Source of the DNA: Petrolisthes cinctipes
Lineage: Eukaryota; Arthropoda; Malacostraca; Decapoda; Porcellanidae
DNA: 64,000 nt
Assembly (NCBI GenBank): GCA_033782935.1
Contig: JAWQEG010000526.1
Span: 1,637,501-1,701,500 of the forward strand
Direction: 5' to 3'
Position numbers and translations under genes: made by a program. The notes under the pieces are model-generated. The model ran no database searches and was not told the DNA's origin. It was given only the letters and a program-made list of their open reading frames with translations. Of this stretch, positions 20,725-30,051 are shown one piece after another. Every line of letters starts with the position of its first letter. The first letter of the stretch is position 1.

Positions 20725-23499
20725 TTAAACACCTAGACGGTGATTTAAGGCTTTGTCTAATCTGGACTTGAACTGATCCACAGAGTTGCTGTTGACTACA
20801 TCAGCAGGAAGCGCGTTCCAAGTACCGCAGATGCTGTATGTAAAGAATTTACCACACAGATCACGGTTGTATCGCTTCAGTTCAAGTTTGTAGCCATGAT
20901 TCCTGGTTGTGCCCTCACTGAGTTGGAAAATGTCCCTGTAGTCTACATTGTCAAAGCCTCGTAGTATTTTAAACACTTCGATAAGCTGACCACGCAGTCT
21001 CCGGGTTTCCAAAGAGAACAGGTCGAGTTCTACCAACCGATCTTTATAGCTCTTGTGTCTAAGAGAGGGTATAAGTTTGGTTGCCCTGGCTTGCACTCGT
21101 TCCAATCTCGCGATATCCTTTCGGTAAGAAGGACTCCAAAACTGGACTGCATACTCCAGGTGCGATCGGACAAGGGAATTGTACAGACAAAGTACTATCT
21201 CCTTGTTCCGGTATCCAAACTGTCGCTTTATGTACCCTAACATCCTTTGGGCTTTCTTCTCAGCCTCAATACACTGCTTTGAGAACTTGAGGTCGCTGGT
21301 GATAGTTACACCCAAGTCTTTCTCAGTATCAGTGCTTACGAGAGCATTGCCCTTAAGATTATACTCTGTTCGGGGGTTTCTGTGGCCTATATGCATAACT
21401 TTGCATTTGTTCACGTCAAATGGCATTTGCCACATGTCAGACCACTCCCCGATCTTCCTAAGATCTTCTTGTAAGCGGGTAGTATTTCCTTCTTTCGCGA
21501 CATTCATACCAAGCTTAGTATCATCGGCGAATTTGGAAATCTTGGCAACCATGTCACCATCCACGTCATTAACATAGATGATAAACAGTAGTGGTCCCAG
21601 AACAGAACCTTGGGGAACACCGCTAGTAACGGGCACCCACTCTGAAGCCTGTCCATTCACTACCACCCGCTGCCGTCTGTCACTTAGCCAGTTCTCTATC
21701 CAATTTGCCACATTTCCGTCTATGCCCAGTGCACGCACTTTCCGAAGGAGGCGGCGGTGGGATACCTTATCAAAGGCTTTCTGAAAGTCTAAGTAGACAA
21801 CATCGACCGCTTTATCCCGATCATGCTCACTGAAAACAAAATGGAAGAATTCCACCAGATTTGTGAGGCATGACCGGTGCTGCCGGAACCCATGCTGGGA
21901 ACCCCTTAGTAGCAAATTTGATTCTAAGTGTGCTGTTATTTTGTCCACCATGATGCTCTCCATGAGTTTACAGACTATTGAGGTTAAACTGATGGGTCTG
22001 TAGTTTGATGGTTGGCTAGCATCTCCCTTCTTGAAGATAGGAGTCACCTCTGCCTCACGCCAGTCTCTAGGAACGCATCCAGTCTGGATTACCCTGTTGA
22101 AGACCATGCACAGGTGCCATGATACTTCACCATGCACTTCTTTCAACACTCTAGGTAAGAACCCATCCGGACCGGGGGATTTGTTTGCTTTTAATTCGAT
22201 TATTTTTCTCTCGATTTCTTCTTGGGTGAAGACCATTGACTCCAACTTCTCACTGGAGGAGTCCAAAGGTTCGGGAATGGGACCACTCTCCTCAGAGAAC
22301 ACTGAAGAGAAGTACTCATTTAAGAGGTTAGCATTTTCTGCATCAGAGTGCATCAATGCTCCATCCTCATTCACCAAGGGACCGATCCTGCGTCGGATTG
22401 GTTTACGGCCATTCACATAACTGAAAAACTCCTTGGGGTTCTCTTTGCAGAGTCTAGCCACACGGACCTCCTCAGCACGCTTAGCAGCCCTTATTTTGGA
22501 CTTCACGTTTCGATTCAGTCTTCTATGACCGTCAAAGTCCCCAGATGCCTTCGCTCGACGATACGCAGTTCTCCTCTCCCTTAGTAGGTTACAGATTTCC
22601 CGATTAAACCACTTCGGTTGAAGGAACTTCTGACCTGTTCCCTTCAGAGGAATAAAGTGCGACTGAAGTTCCATGAAGGAAGACAAGAATGACCTCCACA
22701 GATCATCAGCACTCTCTCCCTCTTCTAGTTCCATTTCAGCAACGCCTTCATGAAGACCTGCAAAGTTCGCTCTCCCCATGTCTAATTTTCTATGCACCGG
22801 GGTCACGGTCTCCATATTAGGGACCTTAACTGAGAATCTTATAAGCTTGTGGTCGCTTCCGCCTATTTCTTCGTTTACAGAGAGGTCATGAATGATGTCA
22901 TCCTCGGAGGTGAGGACCAAGTCGAGTATGTTAGCACCTCTTGTTGGCTCCCTTACCCATTGAGTGAGGAATTCATCATTTACAAACTCCAAGAGTGGTG
23001 TGTTCTCGGCAGAGGGCTCTCTGGTTTCCCAGTCAACATGTGTGTTGAAGTCCCCCATAAGGATGCACACCCTGCCGTCCACTAGTTCACCCAGCAACTG
23101 GTATAGGTCCCTGTCCATCTCATTGAGTTGTCCAGGGGGTCTATAAAGCAGCAGGGTTCTGTATTTTGCAGTGCCTATTTCTAGGTCAACTCCAAGGAGC
23201 TCGTGGTTCGATGTGATGTTGCAGGTCATCGATTTGATAGAGTTCTTCACATACAACAGCACACCACCACCCCCTCTGTCCTCTCTATCTTTGTGGAAGA
23301 GTTGGTAGCCTGGAATCACGAATTCCCCTTCAAGATCTCTGTCTGAGGTTCTCAACCATGACTCCGTTATGGCCACTATCTCGGGTTCCTCTGTCGCAAC
23401 GAGGGCCCGCAGTTCCAAAAACTTGTTTCGGATGGACCTGGCGTTGAACAATAGAACCTTCAGGGAACCCCCAACTGCAGGGCTCCCTATACTCTTCTG
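20725..23499 (-). CDS. CR1-like LINE ORF2: endonuclease and reverse transcriptase
   Basis: Open to a stop at 20725-20727. The conserved part begins at 23451 (FNARSIRNK), but the frame is open upstream to overlap the ORF1 end, with SIGSPAVGG before it. No ATG precedes the endonuclease, so translation may depend on ORF1 coupling. The apurinic-type endonuclease has E in AITESW, MGDFNTHVDW and GSDHKL. RT motifs include SPGPDGFLP, YRPISLTS, GFRQHRS, YLDFQKAFD, GVPQGSVLGPLLF and FADDTKLG (FADD at residues 641-644 counted from 23451). The C-terminus ends TWNALPADVV...LDKALN, standard for the group. About 908 aa with no disruption, so potentially active. Confidence 0.9.
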   Translation of the reverse strand, partial: QKSIGSPAVGGSLKVLLFNARSIRNKFLELRALVATEEPEIVAITESWLRTSDRDLEGEFVIPGYQLFHKDREDRGGGGVLLYVKNSIKSMTCNITSNHELLGVDLEIGTAKYRTLLLYRPPGQLNEMDRDLYQLLGELVDGRVCILMGDFNTHVDWETREPSAENTPLLEFVNDEFLTQWVREPTRGANILDLVLTSEDDIIHDLSVNEEIGGSDHKLIRFSVKVPNMETVTPVHRKLDMGRANFAGLHEGVAEMELEEGESADDLWRSFLSSFMELQSHFIPLKGTGQKFLQPKWFNREICNLLRERRTAYRRAKASGDFDGHRRLNRNVKSKIRAAKRAEEVRVARLCKENPKEFFSYVNGRKPIRRRIGPLVNEDGALMHSDAENANLLNEYFSSVFSEESGPIPEPLDSSSEKLESMVFTQEEIERKIIELKANKSPGPDGFLPRVLKEVHGEVSWHLCMVFNRVIQTGCVPRDWREAEVTPIFKKGDASQPSNYRPISLTSIVCKLMESIMVDKITAHLESNLLLRGSQHGFRQHRSCLTNLVEFFHFVFSEHDRDKAVDVVYLDFQKAFDKVSHRRLLRKVRALGIDGNVANWIENWLSDRRQRVVVNGQASEWVPVTSGVPQGSVLGPLLFIIYVNDVDGDMVAKISKFADDTKLGMNVAKEGNTTRLQEDLRKIGEWSDMWQMPFDVNKCKVMHIGHRNPRTEYNLKGNALVSTDTEKDLGVTITSDLKFSKQCIEAEKKAQRMLGYIKRQFGYRNKEIVLCLYNSLVRSHLEYAVQFWSPSYRKDIARLERVQARATKLIPSLRHKSYKDRLVELDLFSLETRRLRGQLIEVFKILRGFDNVDYRDIFQLSEGTTRNHGYKLELKRYNRDLCGKFFTYSICGTWNALPADVVNSNSVDQFKSRLDKALNHRLGV

Positions 23500-24751
23500 T
23501 TTCCCGGTTTGGTCATTGTCTTGGTAGTGCTGGGGATATCCTTCTTCAGGATCTCAGCGAATGTCTTCTCTGGGGTCACTCTAGCATAGCGACGAGGGCT
23601 CTCCTCCACGCTCGGTCGAGTGCTCCTGAGACATCGTCGGACGGCGTCTTCCATTAATTTGGAAAGCACTTCTTTCCCCTTTAGTGAGAGTGTGTGCCAT
23701 CCCTCTGGTAGAGGTCGTCTCTACCAAAGAGTGAGGTGTAGGGGTCCACAAAGAACACCCCCTCAGCAGTACACAAATCAGCCAGGCGCTGATTTACTGC
23801 AATGTTCTTTGACAGAGCAGTCCCTAAAGGGCCTCTCCTTGGGAGCATGCCAACAACTACCCTTCTGCGGGTTTTTAACCCACAGTCATCTACTGCCCCG
23901 AGCACATCCGAGAGGACTCCTTCGGTCATGCCTACTCTACCATTTCTCAGGTAGATGTCATTACCACTCACCATGAGTGCAATGACAGCAGATCTGGACG
24001 TTTGGATCCTCTCAGCTTCCTTTCGGAGGTCAGCATTGCCACAACCTGGCAAACAATTCACCTTCACAGAAGTGTGAAGGCGATCTGTCATTAGGGGTTG
24101 CAGCCCTCGTGCCTGGGAATCACCTACAATGTGTATATCCACAGGCCTCTCCTTGGTAGGAGCACGAGATGCTTTGTGAGGAACCCGAGAGTGTTTTGAA
24201 TTCCTGCCGGGCTCGTCACTTCCTCCAGGTTGCTTCTTCTTCTTCTTCTTTTCCTTCTTCATTTTCTTTTCCTTCTTATTTGATTCCTCACTTTCCTCTA
24301 CTGTCTTCTTGGGTTTTTCTCCCTTCTCCATATTCCCCTCCTCTTTTCCATCACACTTTTCTGCAGTCTCTTTTCCTTCTGCAGTCTCTTTTCCCTCTTC
24401 ATTGTTGTTGTTCTTCTTCTTCTTGTTCTTTTTCTTGTTCTTCTTCTTGTTCTTTTTCTTCTTATTCTTTACCGCCATGGTGGAGCTCTCCGGTGAAGAG
24501 GCTCCTTGGACTGCCTTGTCTCTCACATGGCAGTCACACCTCTGTGAGTCCATTCGGAGAACTTCCTCCTTTAGGGAGTTGTTCTCCTTCGTGAGCAGTG
24601 AGATGTGCTTCATCAACCTCTCCTCGAGTTTGCAAAAGTCGCAGACACTCGAGGAGTCTAGGTCGCTCGCACTCCTCCCGCTGAAGTCCTCACACCAGCG
24701 GTACACCTTGCATGTAGTACATGTAAATTTTCTTGCTGATGGACCAGTCAT
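23487..24751 (-). CDS. CR1-like LINE ORF1: zinc-binding, coiled-coil, SGNH esterase
   Basis: The main frame is 24751 to 23681 (356 aa). The N-terminus has a Cys-rich PHD-like motif (CTTC...C...CDFC), then a coiled coil (LLTKENNSLKEEVLRM), a very Lys-rich linker and an SGNH hydrolase domain. The nucleophile is in VGDSQARG (S at about 212), then GCGNAD, VSGNDI and a final DGTH block. A one-base shift near 23685 moves the end of the domain (KGKEVLSKLMEDAVRR) into the 23487-23669 frame. The domain is otherwise complete, so the disruption is minor. Esterase-bearing ORF1 proteins are known in CR1 LINEs and are thought to aid membrane or RNP association. Confidence 0.8.
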
Positions 24752-25619
24752 CTCGCTCTAATTCAATTTAAGACCAATAATACAAAAGAAAGGGTAATGT
24801 GATTTGGTCTCGCATAAGTCTCATCCGCCTACTTCCAGAAGGTTTTCGGTCGTTCGGCCAACAGAAACCCTTATGAGCCAAGCACACCAACCCTAAGGTC
24901 TCCCCTGGGCCGGACGGCCCCAATCGTGCCGCAGCTCCCAACTGAGCAGCACAAGAGTCCTAAGTAAATGGGACTCTGATTTTTCGACAGGGGTGCTTGA
25001 AGTGTAACCATCGTCCTACTAATCCCTACTAATCCTCCGTCCGCGGCCAAACTTAAAGCAAATAGTAAAACTAAATGTCCACGACTTAATCCGAGATCTT
25101 TTACTGGCCTGGCAGCCAGCGAGGCACGAAAGCTCTCTCACCAAAGAGCAGTCGAGCCTTTAGGCACCTAAGAACGGTCACAGGGAGCTGGTCAGGCTTA
25201 TTAATCTAAGAGAATACCTACGGGGGTCCTGAGGCATCTCCATTACTCGTACCCCACACGCCTGAGATCCCTTCAATCTCAGCCCTTTCGAAACCTGTGA
25301 GCGTTAAAAGGCGTTGTTTTAGGAGGTTCCAAAGCCTCCCTTCTCACACGGCATAAGGTAGCTGGTGAGGTCCTTAACAATAAAAACTTATATCGAAAGT
25401 GATGAAGATTTTTTTTGTTTTTTTGTTTTTTTGTTAGGACAATTGAAGAGCAGTTGTGAAACTTAATATTAACATGAAGATTTGACAACTCTTAGTCAGG
25501 ATCCTAATAACGCTACCTTTCTGGCACGGGTAACCCAACTGGACTAAATGTCCCCCAGCATAGCTAGCAAAATTCAAACAGATCACACAAGCTCTCTCAC
25601 CGACGGCAAGGTGGTTGTC
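24752..25619 (-). promoter_or_regulatory. 5' leader of the CR1-like LINE
   Basis: About 870 bases upstream of ORF1 without a long open frame, including an A-rich run on the minus strand near 25405-25437. An internal promoter is expected for this LINE type, but no specific motif was identified. Confidence 0.35.
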
Positions 25620-25650
<31 letters not shown>

Positions 25651-25671
25651 TGTGTGTGTGTGTGTGTGTGT
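25620..25671. repeat. (GA)n(GT)n compound microsatellite
   Basis: About 14 GA units run into about 12 GT units. The GA part is the right partner of the run at 20555-20581 across the LINE insertion. Confidence 0.95.
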
Positions 25672-26029
25672 AGTTTGAATAAATTAGTCATGCACATTAC
25701 TGTTATATGACATTTATTATCCTATTTGCATCATAACAAAAAAAATTACAATTCAGTTACCAAATTGTGTTAAAGAGAGAAAAAAAAAAAAAAAAAACAT
25801 TTGGAGACCATCAAGAAACAAATGTGAAACTCAAGGAAAAAATTGCACTAAAATTAGGGATGACATAGTAACAGTATTTATACATTAAAAATAAACAAGA
25901 AACATAACACTAAGAAATACCAATCAGACAAAACATAAATGGCTTTCATAAACCATGGGGTAAATGGAAAAGGTTAAGAAACGCTACTCCTAGATAAAAG
26001 CATAAAATACTAACATTCGAATTCAAAGC
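25672..26029. other. AT-rich noncoding stretch
   Basis: No gene. An A run of about 18 lies at 25780-25797. Confidence 0.4.
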
Positions 26030-26617
26030 GAGGTGAATCGCTTGAGTATGAGAGTGACTGGGATAGAAGACAGTGTGATGAGTAAGTGGAAAGAAGTGAA
26101 TAGAGATAGAGCGAGTTGGAGGATAAGGGAATATGGGAAGAGAGGTAGAGAGGGAGGAAGGGAACAGGGGAGAGAGAGGGAGAGGGGGATAGAAGGCACA
26201 TGGCACATAGGGAGGGAAGGGAGGGAGCAGTGGAGAGAAAGAGGGGGGAGGGAGGGAGCAGTGGAAAGAAAGAGGGAGGAGTGATAAAGCAGGGGACCTA
26301 GAGGAAGGAAGGAGGAACCTGGGGAGAGACGGAGGGGGACCAGTTCTCTTATTATTCAACACAAAAAAGTAACATCAGAGTAAATAGTCTGATTGAAGGA
26401 AGGGCTAATTGACACTAATCATAGAATATCGCCACAATGTAAGTAAATAATTGCCATTTATTATCTCCTCAATGTAAATAAATAGCTATAGTCATGTGAA
26501 GGGAAAGTGAAGAGGGGGAACAGAAGGATATCGTACATCTGCCATGCTGATCAATGTTACCAGCTGAAATCTGCGTGAGGCAAAACTCGGGTGGGTACGA
26601 ATACCTGTGGCCGATAG
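26030..26617 (-). repeat. Right long TIR of the Tc1/mariner-like element, with purine-rich tract
   Basis: The outer end 26553-26617 closely matches the left TIR. Inward similarity is weaker, and the inner 26090-26340 portion is purine-rich (GGGAGGGAGG-type), the inverted counterpart of the pyrimidine-rich tract at 17990-18200. Confidence 0.55.
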
Positions 26618-26619
26618 TA

Positions 26620-26655
26620 CACAGGGTGTGATAATGACAACGTGGGAAATACAGG
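26620..26655 (-). other. 36-bp remnant between two insertions
   Basis: A short segment separates the TA duplications of the Tc1-like and foldback elements. It is probably leftover Penelope-like sequence, since the Penelope frame ends exactly at the foldback boundary on the other side. Confidence 0.35.
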
Positions 26656-26657
26656 TA

Positions 26658-27858
26658 CTATTGCGGACAAAAGTTTCTTTCTACTCCGGGTGATAAGTCC
26701 TCACGACTGCTGCCCCTTTTCTGGCCGGCAGGTTGCTGTTGGCTCGAGAACTACATCACCGCGTAAACCAGCAACCGAACAGTTCACTGTCTCGGATTCG
26801 GATAGGAAGTAATTCCCCCCCCCCCCTCTCTCTCATGTGTATAGCATATACAGTAAATAAATGCATTAGATGATAGGTAATATCAGGTGCAAAACAAAAT
26901 AATGACTATTGCACAAGAAGATAACCCAGTACTACTATTTGTCAGAAATCACACAGAAGCTGAAATATTACTAGAATAAACTGAATCATAGTTCATACTA
27001 ATGTGATTTTAAGCCCACAGAAGCATGCAGTAAAATGAACAATGATATACCTCATTTAAAATGCAATGGGAACAATGATCCTTTGAAAGTAATGTTGGCT
27101 GTGTTCACTATTATGGTATCTTTTCAAAGACTCGGTCTGTAGCATACGGCTGTCTCATGACCGGACCACTGTTCGATTCATGCACTTAGATTTTCTCCAT
27201 ATAACCTGTAGTTCTATATTTGCAGCACCTATATGTAATATATCCATTTATATATGTTTTTATATTTACTTTTTAAGTCAGTCATGTTTCCACTAGTTAA
27301 AAGAAAGTAACTTTTTTTCCCCCTGACAGTCCATAGGACATCTTATTCACAAAAGCAAAGTTCATTCTTTCTTAAGATAATAATTATTTTCTTCTTAAGC
27401 GTTCATTCATGCTCCGAAATCAAAATATAAACTCATACTAATAGAATAGCAACACCATTCACTGTTTCGAAATAAGCCTGAAACACTATGGGAGATCAGT
27501 AATGCAAGCATACGAGTAAGTGCAAACTCTGATATGCCTAGTGAATACAGGCCCTGGCTACGTGTAAAAGGAAAATGGTATATTATTGATACAGTCAGCG
27601 TTCAAGATGTTAAATACTAGTAATGGCATTTTCTTCTTGTTTAGTTATTACTTGCTTTGCACCTGATATTACCTATCAACTAATGCATCTATTTATATGC
27701 TATACATTTCCTATCCGAATCCGAGACAGTCAACTGTTCGGTTGCTGGTTTACGCGGTGGTGTAGTTCTCGAGCAAGCAGCAACCTGCCGGCCAGAAATG
27801 GGCCAGCAGTCGTGTGGACTTATCACCCGGAGTAGAAAGAAACTTTTGTCCGCAATAG
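26658..27858. mobile_element. 1.2-kb foldback element with TA duplication
   Basis: The ends begin CTATTGCGGACAAAAG and are inverted. TA flanks at 26656-26657 and 27859-27860. The arms match well for about 230 bases (26658-26890 against 27630-27858), including CTGGCCGGCAGGTTGCTG and GATAGGTAATATCAGGTGCA, and more weakly toward the centre. There is no coding capacity. The CTAT start resembles the neighbouring Tc1-like element, so it may be a non-autonomous relative. Confidence 0.65.
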
Positions 27859-28635
27859 TATATACCATTGTTTAAGTTCATATTAATATTTTCTGTGTGT
27901 TTAATAAAACTTGACTCTATGATGTTTCTATTTACGGATGAATTACAAGACATGATTGCCGAAGCATTATCCCAGTCAATACAATGATTATTGTCTCTCA
28001 TATGAATAAATAAAGCATTAGATTCTAGTCCTGTCCTAACACTATATTTATGCTGTTTGACCCTGGTTGAAAGGCCTTTTACGGTTTGTCCTATATAGAA
28101 CATATTACATTCTTTACAAGGTACTTTGTAGATACACCCACATGAGGAATTGGGTGAATTTTTGATCAACATTTTCTTGACTGTGTTATCATTGCAGAAG
28201 GCAACATTAACATTCCATGTTTTTAGAAGATGAGGGATTTGGGCAAATTTATCACTGTTGGGTAATATCAGTAAGTTTTTATTGTCACGGGGTAGGGGAG
28301 GTTCAACCCTATAAAATGATGTTCTTGCCAATTTTAAGGCTTTATCCAAAAATGGTTTGGGGTATTTTAATTTTGTTCCAATGTCAGAGATAAATCCAAA
28401 TTCCTCATCCATGAATTCAGGACTACATACACGTAGAGCACGTAAGTATATGGAGGAGAAAACAGACAGTTTGACTTTATCGTGGTGTGCAGAGTAAAAA
28501 TGAATATATGACAAAACATTGGTTGGTTTCCTGTATATGCTAAACTTAAAAGTGTTGGAGTGGTAATTCACAATGACGTGAAGAGCAGCATGCTAAGAAA
28601 AACCCACTTTTTATAGACAAAAAGTATTTAATATG

Positions 28636-28667
28636 GACGTTTCGGAGGCAACTACCTCCCTCTTCAG
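28636..28667 (-). ncRNA. Hammerhead-ribozyme-like core, minus-strand copy
   Basis: On the minus strand CTGAAGA is followed by a GGAGG-UAGUUG-CCUCC hairpin and GAAAC, matching the CUGANGA / stem II / GAAA core order. One unpaired G precedes stem II. Helices I and III are not obvious, so cleavage is unproven. Confidence 0.45.
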
Positions 28668-28930
28668 CAGTACAGAGTTGAATGAATCAGTATGTATACA
28701 GCACTATAAAAACTTTAACTTAAATGAAGGTATGTTCAAACTAGATCCATTAATGAGAGCACTAGTGGTCAAATCCCTCCCAGATGTGGGGTCGGATCCC
28801 TGAGGAATGGCCAGGTCAGGTCGGTTGGGTGAGGTGAGGTGTGGTATGTCTGTCATCAGAACACACCTTGTCCCTCCCTCCCCCTGTCAGCTACTTATTT
28901 TCCTTTCATGTTTCATTCAACTCTGTACTG

Positions 28931-28962
28931 CTGAAGAGGGAGGTAGTTGCCTCCGAAACGTC
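28931..28962 (+). ncRNA. Hammerhead-ribozyme-like core, plus-strand copy
   Basis: The same CTGAAGA, stem II hairpin and GAAACGTC as the copy at 28636-28667, in inverted orientation. The palindromic ACGT after GAAA could form helix III only in a dimer, as proposed for minimal Penelope hammerheads. Confidence 0.45.
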
Positions 28963-29540
28963 CATATTAAATACTTTTTGTCTATAAAAAGTGGGTTTTT
29001 CTTAGCATTAAAAGTGTTGCCTACCCTGTGAATCAGGCAATCCAAAAATGGCAATTTTCCATCCTCCTCAATTTCAGTGGTAAAATTAATGGAAGGGGCT
29101 AAGTTGTTAAGCAATGGCAGAAAGTTATCTAGATTTTCAGTACATGGCCAGAGGCAAAGTACGTCATCTACGTACCTGTACCATACAGCATTACTGGGTA
29201 AAATGTTATTAAGCAGTTTCTTCTCAAAAAACTCCATGTACAAATTGCTCAAAACTGGGGAGAGTGGATTGCCCATTGCCATACCAAATTTTTGCTCAAA
29301 ATATTCATCTTGAAAAACAAATTTGCAGTCTTTAATGCATAGCTTAATCAATTTTAGGATAGCATTTTTGGTGATAGGGAGAGGGATGTTATCAAGTATT
29401 TCATCAAGATAATCCAAAAGGTCGTCAACAGGAACTTTGGTAAATAGAGATTTAACATCAAAACTCACAAGCTTAAATGCACCAGTTACCTGTAAACTGT
29501 TAAGTTTTTCTACTAAGTCAACTGCTATTCCTTAATGATA

Positions 29541-29712
29541 ATCTCAGGTTTAGAGGTCATGTCAGGTTTGATGAGAGTTGGGTCAGGTAGTTAATCCTTG
29601 TATGCACCATATGGGTGTGTATTGCTTTAAACTCGTAGTGGCAACACCTTCAGGTTGCCAGTTAGTTATTAATTGTATCGGTATATAAGGTGCCTCTCGG
29701 CAACCATTCTTC
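29541..29712 (+). promoter_or_regulatory. 5' flank of the LINE array, with TATA-like box and target site
   Basis: TATATAA lies at 29682-29688. The target sequence CCATTCTTC (29704-29712) follows it by 15 bases. With the array removed the flank would continue into TCAATCATTATG (59287 onward). The spacing of TATA to CATTC or to TCAATC (about 24-33 bases) is that of a core promoter and start site. No coding sequence was recognised upstream. Confidence 0.35.
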
Positions 29713-30051
29713 GGGGGAGACTTTGAGACTGGGTCGTGGAGAGAGAGGCTGTATGATTTTATGCTCTCTCCTCTAGCTGCCAGGGCCTGCCGCACCGGCA
29801 GTAGTTTCTTTTTTTTCGCCCTTCTGGTGACGACTAGGCTTAGCTAGTATTCATTCCCTCCATAGCTGGTAGTAGATATAGTAGGTGTCTATATCTTTAT
29901 ATTGAGATCAACTTTGCCTCCTGCCTATGGTGGACTCCCCCACTGATAGCTCTGGGTGTGGTTAATTAGTTAATTAGGGCTGGTATAAATCCCTCTCTGG
30001 TGTTTTCTTTTCCTCTTCTCACTTCCCCCCATCTTGGGGGAAGTGGTTACT

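Larger units (their letters stand above)
20582..25619 (-). mobile_element. Near full-length CR1-like LINE inserted in (GA)n
   Basis: A 5.04-kb minus-strand element bordered on both sides by GA microsatellite, consistent with integration into that repeat. It has a long 5' leader (about 24752-25619), ORF1 with an esterase domain, ORF2 with endonuclease and RT, and a short 3' UTR. The 3' end carries CCTTGTAACT twice before the CT run. An SGNH esterase in ORF1 with no RNase H in ORF2 fits the CR1 group. The 5' boundary at the microsatellite is inferred. Confidence 0.8.
17726..26617 (+). mobile_element. Tc1/mariner-like element with long TIRs
   Basis: The ends begin CTATCGGCCACAGG and are inverted copies: 17726-17790 matches the complement of 26553-26617 with a few differences. 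Weaker similarity, including a pyrimidine-rich block, continues inward for about 450 bases. TA flanks both ends (17724-17725, 26618-26619), as expected for IS630-Tc1-mariner. It encloses a DD35E transposase gene. About 5.04 kb of its length is a later CR1-like LINE, leaving roughly 3.85 kb. TIRs this long are unusual for the superfamily, although long-TIR Tc1-like elements are known. Confidence 0.6.
28558..29007. mobile_element. 450-bp inverted-repeat insertion, Penelope-derived
   Basis: Flanked by a perfect 12-bp duplication TTAAAAGTGTTG (28546-28557 and 29008-29019). The arms 28591-28685 and 28913-29007 are perfect 95-base inverted copies around a 227-base centre. A 33-base extra segment lies only on the left (28558-28590). 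Each arm holds a hammerhead-like core, a motif known from Penelope pseudo-LTRs. It looks like a non-autonomous or severely truncated Penelope-type insertion. Confidence 0.7.
27861..29535 (-). pseudogene. Penelope-like element: RT and GIY-YIG endonuclease, interrupted
   Basis: The upper part (29535 to 29020) encodes RT motifs FDVKSLFTKVP, GMAMGNPLSPVLSNLYME and YRYVDDVLCLW. The lower part (28545 to 27861) continues with FSIYRKPTN and a GIY-YIG nuclease (GCIYKVPC, YIGQT-x-R-x2-QHK, and ESSFIKH with the catalytic Glu). Deleting the 28558-29007 insertion plus one 12-base duplication (462 bases) keeps the same frame, so the ORF was intact before that insertion. RT plus C-terminal GIY-YIG is diagnostic of endonuclease-bearing Penelope-like elements. 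The 5' end stops at an in-frame TAA near 29537. The 3' end is cut by the foldback element, which adds spurious codons. Confidence 0.88.
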
